In this document: positions 24,101 to 27,929 of the stretch, piece after piece
How positions within the stretch are numbered: the stretch's first letter is position 1
How the letters are laid out: each line of letters starts with the position of its first letter
DNA from: a virus
Virus record (IMG/VR): IMGVR_UViG_3300020392_000064
Coordinates: 1 to 27,929 of that record
DNA length: 27,929 nucleotides
Strand: one strand, 5' to 3'
Notes under the pieces: model-generated
Seen by the model: the letters and a program-made list of their open reading frames with translations, nothing else
Told to the model about the DNA's origin: nothing
The model's database searches: none
Program-made: the position numbers and the translations under genes

Positions 24101-26290
24101 GTTCAAGTTAATAAACAGATAAAAGGTAAAAGAGAAGACAGGCAAGTAACAGGTAGAAGTAAGTATGCCACTGATATTATGGGTAACCTGTTTCAACAAA
24201 ACACTACAGCTATTTTACGAGCCGAAAGAAACAAGGTTGGCTTGTCTATGCTTAATCTTTTAGAGACAAATGATCCAAATGTTGTCACAACCACAGAGGC
24301 TGACCTAGCCAGAACAGACTTCGGTAGTGTCATACAGGTAACGCCTAGAAAGAAAGTTGTCGATACTCGAACAGGTGTAATAAGTCAAAGACCAGTGACA
24401 GCACAGGAAATAGCCCAAGACCCAAATGTACTCATAGTTAAAAGGCGTAACCCAGATAACGAAAAAGAAATACAGGAAGTGGCTATAGAGTTTACTGATC
24501 CACGCATAGCCTCAGCTATGAGAGGTGACAGCTTGGTGTCTCCGTCACATGGTATGAGTGGTATACGTTTCTTGGCAAGAGTGAACAGGTTCCTAGCCTC
24601 CGTTAACACTAGTTACAACCCTGCCTTTATCGTTCCTAACTTCTCTCGTGACCTTATTACAGCGTCTATAAACATAGCTCAGTATGACTTGCCAAACGTA
24701 CAGCGTGATATGCTTAAGAATGTTCCTTCATCTATGAAGGGAATAAAAAGATTTGTATTTAACAATGATAGAGAGAGAACAGATTCAGAAGGTAACTTAA
24801 CTGATGTGGGTTATTACATGGAGTTTCTTGAGGCAGGTGGTCAAAATGTTTTAAACACTGTAACAACGCTTGCTGATCAGGTAAGAGATATAAATAACAT
24901 CATGGGTAATGTAGCCAAAAGACCTATAAGAGATAGCTTTGTTGGTAAGGGTGCAAAGAAACTAGGGTCACTACTTGAGAACACAAACATCGTGGCTGAA
25001 AACGCCATGCGTGTAGCAACTTATAAAACACTCAGACAGAAAGGATTTACTCCTGCACGAGCGGCTCAAGCAGCCAGAAACGTAACAGTAAACTTTGCCA
25101 AGACAGGTGAGTATGGTCGTATCCTAAACTCTATGTATCTCTTCTACAACGCATCTATACAGGGTACGTTTGCAGCCCTACAGGCAGCCACAAAGTCAAG
25201 GAAAGTAAGAACCATGTGGGCAGGTCTTATAGCCTATGGCTTGATGCAAGACCAGTTGGCAGCTCTTTTTGGTGAAGAGGATGAAGATGGAAATCTAATA
25301 TACGACAAGATACCTGACTATACTCTTGAGCATAACTTAATATTACCTGATTTGGTTGGCGTTACAGATAGATCATTCATCACTATACCATTTCCATATG
25401 GTTTTAATATGGCATTCAACACAGGTCGATCCTTAAGTAGATGGAGCAGAGGTGCATACACAGCAGGTGAGGCAGCCAATAGCATGGAGGGAACACTGTA
25501 TGAGATTATTAATCCTCTTGGTGGTACAGAGAGTTTCTTAAACTTTGTTGCTCCTACTGTTGCCGATCCATTTATTAGTGTGGCACAGAACTTTGACTAT
25601 GCAGGAAGACCAATTTACAAGGAGCCATCACAGTTCGGTATAGGAAAGCCTGATAGTCAGTTGTACTGGAACAGCACAACAAACACAGCCAAGTTTATAG
25701 CTGAGAAGGCAAACGAATTAACAGGAGGAACCAAAGGAGTGTCAGGTGTTATTGATGTTAATCCTGCACTGATAGACTTTTGGTTTGAATACACGATTGG
25801 TGGTTTGGGAAGATTTGTAAACAATGTAGGTGACTTGGCAGTAGGTACAGTCACTGGCGATCCAAAAGGATTGCTTATAGAGGGATTTTCAGAGGAGAAT
25901 GTGAGAAGACTTCCTGTAGCTCGAAAGTTTGTTTACTCCGTATCTGAGAGAGAGGATGTAGGGGAATTTGTTGAGAAAAGAGATAGAGTTCTATTGGCAT
26001 TAAAAGAACTGAAGAGAACCATGAAACAAGGTGATAGAGAGGGTTACAAAGAAACCCAAGAAAGATTTAAAGATGAGTTAAAAATTGCAGGTCTTATAAA
26101 CGGCTACAACAATGCCAGAAATAGACTTATGCGATTAAGAAATCAGATACAGGAAAACGAAAGAATACCTGAGTCTCAAAAGGAAAAGCTAGTAGAACGA
26201 TACAACGAAATGATCCAAAACATAGTGGCTAAATCCAATATTGCAATGAGAGATATCGAAGTATCGTTCCTAGAGGACTTGTTAGACTAA
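18164..26290 (+). CDS. Giant polyvalent/ejection protein with metallopeptidase motif
   Basis: 2708 residues. Residues 1-40 have an internal-protein opening (Y-S-I-Q-I-A-G-D-S-P-T). About 130-305 is hydrophobic, containing P-T-E-I-G-Q-Q-V-I-E-R-Y-Q-A-G-L. A coiled coil lies around 540-660. HEIIH at 743-747 with E-E-A-I-A-E at 805-810 fits a zinc metallopeptidase. A segment near 1110-1250 has D-V-W-F-T-R and L-Q-A-I-L-W-Y-K-E. About 1510-1655 resembles the phage BECR nuclease group (W-H-I-V-T-R-G-H, His1568 and His1574). From about 2150 to 2360, N-P-A-F-I-V-P-N-F-S-R-D and N-V-T-V-N-F resemble LPD38. The C-terminus is helical. Such polyvalent proteins are thought to be injected with phage DNA. 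The ribosome site is weak, so translation may depend on coupling to the gene ending four bases upstream. Confidence 0.75.
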   Translation: MGVIVVQDPQTLKPYSIQIAGDSPTEDEQKEIQEFIQQQRQVVDTPVEPTDDKSGTALGRGASVGIDMLQQMYGSAIEGVGNVTGIDALRDYGASVVETNEQQIAEKQQDFTRREDIGKDGSYVGDAFSFYGETLGQNLPQLGTSIGAGLVAQTALPFAPGVGFLIGALASNIPFFYGSHRERQKEAVEQGVRTELDEGTAFMYSLPAAALDTVVDRILVGLKPLGLGLNKTALSPTVGGIFTRAAKGAGAGATVEIPTEIGQQVIERYQAGLPIDNDEAIKEYIDVGIAAGLVGGTVKATTSVVTGDTKENIEKKEAALTKRQLEIDNALQTAEAKELQQNAEKNLEEGFDGVLPVDRSIEEATILTSPTDPSEDQALRRQTGEIKVFDLRPEYRNILLQERQKADVDVDNPVTDLQEIKRFLEPRTRQGITAEIANEINTMNVPKRFEESQYNTVVNYFKKKSVDTKELTRENIVDRVKKILVSGKQTDEGGAVTNTTARRIVDQMVLDGHISLARPESKGNDRTYVINEETLNDKRNKELENARKLLENAKERKPKIQEEREEAFSGEVDNSIQAILNRSDKQRKLDDVNSEIKNLNSTITRLQKEIKESNPTLNLRRKTATEINPVQQKVNNALITAEQAAKFRQADKDKEKAQYINKRDDVLRSLRKYMAKLGLADVELVAENVIGTQGKDLSKKDFIVEGEFNDSDGRRIISLAMSLYDRNLSNTEFEQRLQGVLNHEIIHAVKSLGLFTDAEYKSLVKAAMTRKYVVKDGKKLIERRYTYFDRAKSLYPDLNQEGVQEEAIAEMFRDAMDGKLKLAGRPKTLMQRFIDFFKSIFNAHEENGFQNVDDIFEGIRTGDIGERARTDDREYLDTKVSPQAEQGKQSRRSLTTTLNPVTAKEEIRANKVGGKITVPDLQNYLQDFHMKTYGRRLDFANSEDRAIAINTAVPEILDMLKRDVSGKGWYDEDVVKTFEMLSQIPDLESLKSNENRRVLWSAIAGVTSNGNSVPLNAKVSTSQLLRLFRTGKLDTVQPVAGSTVEGVVNAGFGSRGPTVAKGLDLLNKLLDKFGEKGFAEFWLSQHTLRELGEIRKEAGFGGAPGSLSGGMNSMHLGAKIIGDKTGNFSLAINGYDVSTKDVWFTRMIRRLEGTFDTKGRHLEGKEKGKEFGQPKGAVDRQNMDDFMAELQGDPRIAKFNLSKRDLQAILWYKEQNLYTELGVPSRPQSFSEGIETLNDLLPEGQRFQRSDDAETQAQRGATQLEGFRERTAGQEALPTTTGTAKRSVRKLHNFIRENPEGFTITSDKLEPVSGGFPVAPLKDAEIIVKGDITRSVLREYVQNARDLATALDREVFLGGWLDNETNQYYLDNVVLPDNREEALYIAEIADQEAFYDLNTFEEVRTQDGIRQLKQDGAYRSDISERLRRDLEQARKRFKEARLQRDRRSKQSRRATAGEVNPTLFDVAPQEDLDKLSEAVNRLDEQVVTPNVKYSRLATKPSNPNALREIPINFENVPIDYKRQLSESALRYAYGYVRERGGDVIPVTYTDGNHVVLKDGREGGYGAWHIVTRGHDKEIRDATGQEPDRVIYTMMNKMIQQEYGNAGYQGIDVKSDTGRSIQLTWESNRPKGYPPIILSLMFQPSTKAYTVRTIYPTREQRKPRLTFQTDRNRSRRPSQDSPFASLQQLNLQSPARRSVRRLSVAPTGSQSLFGAEGTFGELDQRLQATTYTNSLQAIEKVIRGGTLGFVSQEKAKKLATSFISKFQDKMIPVAIMLDELKKKGLKLRDAFDPYLQDELFYGITGREITSRQEGIYNDIVQGIKRLIVTDSDIDGLISASKANNPLRSSFVDEQIKAGKDKKVALFEAYLYAKHAKERNAYILDKTSQEIDKMTPNEVGSGMTDAEADAIINWFDTYANKTQVEVINGQVRQVVADTNRVRQDGQLSPIFDEDDAPWKSYVPLKGSLDPDDETAELSNRPVQVNKQIKGKREDRQVTGRSKYATDIMGNLFQQNTTAILRAERNKVGLSMLNLLETNDPNVVTTTEADLARTDFGSVIQVTPRKKVVDTRTGVISQRPVTAQEIAQDPNVLIVKRRNPDNEKEIQEVAIEFTDPRIASAMRGDSLVSPSHGMSGIRFLARVNRFLASVNTSYNPAFIVPNFSRDLITASINIAQYDLPNVQRDMLKNVPSSMKGIKRFVFNNDRERTDSEGNLTDVGYYMEFLEAGGQNVLNTVTTLADQVRDINNIMGNVAKRPIRDSFVGKGAKKLGSLLENTNIVAENAMRVATYKTLRQKGFTPARAAQAARNVTVNFAKTGEYGRILNSMYLFYNASIQGTFAALQAATKSRKVRTMWAGLIAYGLMQDQLAALFGEEDEDGNLIYDKIPDYTLEHNLILPDLVGVTDRSFITIPFPYGFNMAFNTGRSLSRWSRGAYTAGEAANSMEGTLYEIINPLGGTESFLNFVAPTVADPFISVAQNFDYAGRPIYKEPSQFGIGKPDSQLYWNSTTNTAKFIAEKANELTGGTKGVSGVIDVNPALIDFWFEYTIGGLGRFVNNVGDLAVGTVTGDPKGLLIEGFSEENVRRLPVARKFVYSVSEREDVGEFVEKRDRVLLALKELKRTMKQGDREGYKETQERFKDELKIAGLINGYNNARNRLMRLRNQIQENERIPESQKEKLVERYNEMIQNIVAKSNIAMRDIEVSFLEDLLD

Positions 26291-26562
26291 TCTCGTCTGT
26301 GTGATTTAAAATCTCTTTTCTCTGACAGAGACACTTTAACAGCCCTTGCACTTTCTAATGAGTAGTCAATGTGATTAAGTTTATCATATCTTTTCTGAGC
26401 CATATCAGTCTCACGTTGAACGGCAAACTCTCTAGCTTGCTCCTTGTCTAACGCTCTGACCTTTCTGGTTCTTCTATACTTAACCTCCACGACTACATCG
26501 AAGGACTTGGCTTTATAGTAGTCCTTCGAGTGACGCTCAATCATACTAGAATGGGATATCAT
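26287..26562 (-). CDS. Small basic early protein, unknown
   Basis: 91 residues from the chosen start. The frame extends further upstream (to 26631) but that would overlap the SSB-like gene by 86 bases. The ATG at 26562 has AAGGA at a good distance and overlaps the SSB-like stop by only 17 bases. A second ATG at 26544 has no such site. The product has a central strand pair (S-F-D-V-V-V-E-V-K-Y-R-R) then a long charged helix with R-E-F-A-V-Q-R-E, and a basic end. No family recognised. Its stop overlaps the giant gene's stop. A perfect 10-base inverted repeat lies in its early codons. Confidence 0.6.
   Translation of the reverse strand: MISHSSMIERHSKDYYKAKSFDVVVEVKYRRTRKVRALDKEQAREFAVQRETDMAQKRYDKLNHIDYSLESARAVKVSLSEKRDFKSHRRD
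26498..26529. repeat. Perfect 10-bp inverted repeat with 12-base loop
   Basis: TCGAAGGACT at 26498-26507 is the exact reverse complement of AGTCCTTCGA at 26520-26529. It lies early in the coding sequence of the 91-residue gene, so its transcript could fold there. No T-run follows on either strand, so it is not a standard terminator. A match of this size could also arise by chance in 28 kb. Confidence 0.5.
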
Positions 26563-26848
26563 CTTTTTCTTCCTTCTTCTTGACGGTAATAGGACTTGCT
26601 TTGACAGAGAAGAATTGACCCTTCTTGCCATCCTTTACCCAAGCAGCAAGGGATATTCTAGGAAACCCAGTGCCTTCATCAAAGTTTATGGGAGTGCCTT
26701 TTCCGTTCACCTTGCTTTCCATTTGCTGTCGAATAGCGTCAAGAACCTCCTTCGACAAATCCAGTTCGCCTGTGTAGTCAGGTTGACTATCAGTGCTTTT
26801 ATAATTGTTGGTGTATAACGCACCACTTACGCCTCTATATTCAGCCAT
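26546..26848 (-). CDS. Single-stranded DNA-binding-like protein
   Basis: 100 residues. The extreme C-terminus E-E-K-D-D-I-P-F is the acidic tip by which SSB proteins recruit partners. The body has G-A-L-Y-T-N-N-Y-K near residue 10, P-D-Y-T-G-E-L, then I-S-L-A-A-W-V-K-D-G-K-K-G-Q-F-F-S-V-K-A, a strand pattern like short phage SSB-type OB-fold proteins (about 100 residues, shorter than the ~170 of E. coli SSB). An AGGAG ribosome site precedes the ATG. It overlaps the annealing-protein gene upstream, so the two probably act together in phage recombination and replication. Confidence 0.65.
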   Translation of the reverse strand: MAEYRGVSGALYTNNYKSTDSQPDYTGELDLSKEVLDAIRQQMESKVNGKGTPINFDEGTGFPRISLAAWVKDGKKGQFFSVKASPITVKKKEEKDDIPF

Positions 26849-27635
26849 TTATTTGCTCCTTTCTTTTTGTAAATAAATCGATGATTTTATCGTAAACATC
26901 TACAGCATTCTGCTTTAGATTCTCTAGTGTTGCCTCCTCTCTCCTGTAATAAGAGGTTAGATCGTCAACAGTTTTAATTGCAGGCAACGCAACTTTTTCG
27001 TAGACCTCTATAATCTTCTCGCCATACTCTCCGACTTCTTTGATATCGACATTAGTATCCACTTTCTTGAAACTATCCTTTTCAGGAACGTCTATAGTTA
27101 AGGTGTCTGGCTTAGAGGCTTTCTCTTCTACTTCCTTGACTTCATCTTGAACCTTTTTTAGTTCTGTTGTTTTAATTGTGTTGGCTTTTGTGTCTTTTTC
27201 TTTAGCATCATCTTTTTCCTCTTCACCAAGATTATCAGGTATTTCTGCTATGTCTTCACCAGAATAAACATGAACGCCTAGACCATGAAGAGCTACAGCT
27301 TTTGCCAAGCATCTCTGTAAAGAGGTATTTACGTCAGAACTGTCTGGATTTTTAATTGGCTTATTATAATTATTAAGAACAGGCAACATCTCTGTCACAG
27401 ACTTGCCATTTACAATCACAGTAACCTTGGTAAAACACCAACCATTTTCGTCCTTGAAGTAAGGAAAGCCTTGTTCATTGCAATGCTTTTCAAATGTGGC
27501 ATCTGGGTAAATATCACACAGTTTACTCCACGCCATCGCCCATGAAATGTAAGAATACTTACCTTTCTGTTTGACCATCTTTTCTTTTTCAACGTCTATT
27601 TTTTTTAGCTGACCCCATGCAGGATTATCTTTCAT
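26841..27635 (-). CDS. Single-strand annealing protein, DUF1071/Sak3-like
   Basis: 264 residues. K-G-K-Y-S-Y-I-S-W-A-M-A-W (24-36), the Y-P-D-A-T-F block, G-W-C-F-T-K-V-T-V and S-D-V-N-T-S-L-Q-R-C-L-A-K-A-V-A-L-H-G-L-G (about 99-119) match the DUF1071 family, related to Sak3-type recombinases. These anneal complementary single strands during phage recombination. Residues 130-190 are acidic and Lys-rich and probably disordered. The C-terminal part is helical. AAGGAG precedes the ATG. The next gene encodes an SSB-like protein, the expected partner. Confidence 0.75.
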   Translation of the reverse strand: MKDNPAWGQLKKIDVEKEKMVKQKGKYSYISWAMAWSKLCDIYPDATFEKHCNEQGFPYFKDENGWCFTKVTVIVNGKSVTEMLPVLNNYNKPIKNPDSSDVNTSLQRCLAKAVALHGLGVHVYSGEDIAEIPDNLGEEEKDDAKEKDTKANTIKTTELKKVQDEVKEVEEKASKPDTLTIDVPEKDSFKKVDTNVDIKEVGEYGEKIIEVYEKVALPAIKTVDDLTSYYRREEATLENLKQNAVDVYDKIIDLFTKRKEQING

Positions 27636-27831
27636 TTTTTTTCTCCTTGTTTTGCTTTTGTTTTTTATTGTTAAATTGATCTGTGGATATAATGCTCGTC
27701 TTCATATCCTTCTTAATTGCTTTAAGTTTCTCAATGACACTTGGTTTGAAATGTCTTACCTGTTTCATGCGTGTATCAGGCTTAACCTTCAAAGCAAATC
27801 GTTCCTCAAAATCGTTATCGTCATCACCCAT
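27625..27831 (-). CDS. Small charged early protein, unknown
   Basis: 68 residues. Acidic start (D-D-D-N-D-F-E-E), then a mostly Lys-rich body with a helix (S-V-I-E-K-L-K-A-I-K-K) and a very basic tail ending K-E-K-K-N-E-R. No family recognised. It overlaps the upstream cysteine-motif gene by eight bases and the annealing-protein gene by eleven, so it belongs to the same early operon. Although the frame is Lys-biased, its placement exactly between two coupled genes makes it credible. Confidence 0.55.
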   Translation of the reverse strand: MGDDDNDFEERFALKVKPDTRMKQVRHFKPSVIEKLKAIKKDMKTSIISTDQFNNKKQKQNKEKKNER

Positions 27832-27929
27832 TTACAGCCTCCCTTTCTTCTCTCCATTGGTGACATATGTCGGCAACTGAACAGTAGTTGCCAGTACATC
27901 TTTTTGGTTCGCCCTTCCTGTATTCGAGA
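27824..27929 (-). CDS. C-terminal end of an early protein with cysteine cluster (5' end outside window)
   Basis: On the minus strand the frame is open from the right edge to a TGA at 27824-27826, giving the last 34 residues. They contain C-T-G-N-Y-C-S-V-A-D-I-C-H-Q-W, that is C-x4-C-x5-C followed by an aromatic residue. This resembles the C-terminal iron-sulphur cluster of Cas4/RecB-type PD-(D/E)XK nucleases. Together with the adjacent annealing protein and SSB, a phage exonuclease would fit. Only the tail is visible, so another metal-binding protein is equally possible. A competing frame ending at 27832 is open too but has no such motif. Confidence 0.4.
   Translation of the reverse strand, partial: LEYRKGEPKRCTGNYCSVADICHQWREEREAVNG

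Noticed and set aside
26563-26631. Longer N-terminus for the 91-residue minus-strand gene
   Set aside because: The extension lies inside the well-supported SSB-like gene in another frame, and the ATG at 26562 has a better ribosome site.
27832-27929. Alternative minus-strand frame at the right edge ending at 27832
   Set aside because: It is also open, but the frame ending at 27824 encodes the cysteine motif and overlaps the next start in the way typical of this operon.
1-27929. tRNA genes, CRISPR arrays, insertion sequences, integrase or attachment sites
   Set aside because: Searched by eye on both strands; no cloverleaf with a T-loop, no regularly spaced repeats, no transposase or integrase motifs. 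A computed tRNA scan was not possible.

Overview
The window reads as part of the genome of a tailed double-stranded DNA phage, most likely a short-tailed (podovirus-like) marine phage of a Gram-negative host. The evidence is a homologue-like protein of the P22 gp10 packaged-DNA stabilisation (tail/neck) family, marine-type tail-fibre modules, a GH108 endolysin with a three-helix holin, and a set of ejection-type internal virion proteins ending in a 2708-residue polyvalent protein. The DNA is visibly AT-rich. Nearly every gene touches or overlaps the next by a few bases. I see no integrase, repressor, tRNA, rRNA, CRISPR array or insertion sequence. Family names are given from memory of motifs, without a database search.

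Layout, left to right. (1) 1-7059, plus strand: about a dozen short tail-fibre or adhesin genes in tandem. Several share an N-terminal anchor motif joined to different C-terminal domains (C1q-like or a second beta-rich class), and a tail-assembly-chaperone-like gene sits among them. (2) 7059-9472: the gp10-like stabilisation protein and a small unknown. (3) 9474-12848: an orphan adenine-methyltransferase-like gene, an EF-hand membrane protein, a run of very small lysine-rich proteins, a holin, two zinc-ribbon mini-proteins, the endolysin and another basic protein. Two real-looking genes here, 45 and 55 residues, are very short and easily missed. (4) 12838-13116, minus strand: a single DUF6378-like gene interrupting the late block. 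(5) 13209-26290, plus strand: a promoter-like site, then five coupled genes for probable internal/ejected virion proteins (411, 138, 296, 806 and 2708 aa). (6) 26287 to the right edge, minus strand: an early-type recombination/replication block with an SSB-like protein, a single-strand annealing protein (DUF1071/Sak3-like) and the C-terminus of a cysteine-motif protein that may be a nuclease.

The plus-strand genes therefore act in virion assembly, host recognition, genome ejection and lysis, and the right-hand minus-strand genes act in DNA metabolism. The two blocks converge at 26287-26290 with overlapping stop codons and no room for a terminator between them. The most notable items are the split, modular adhesin array and the giant protein. 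The latter combines a zinc-metallopeptidase motif (HEIIH), a possible BECR-fold nuclease segment, an LPD38-like C-terminal region and a basic linker motif that recurs between its segments.
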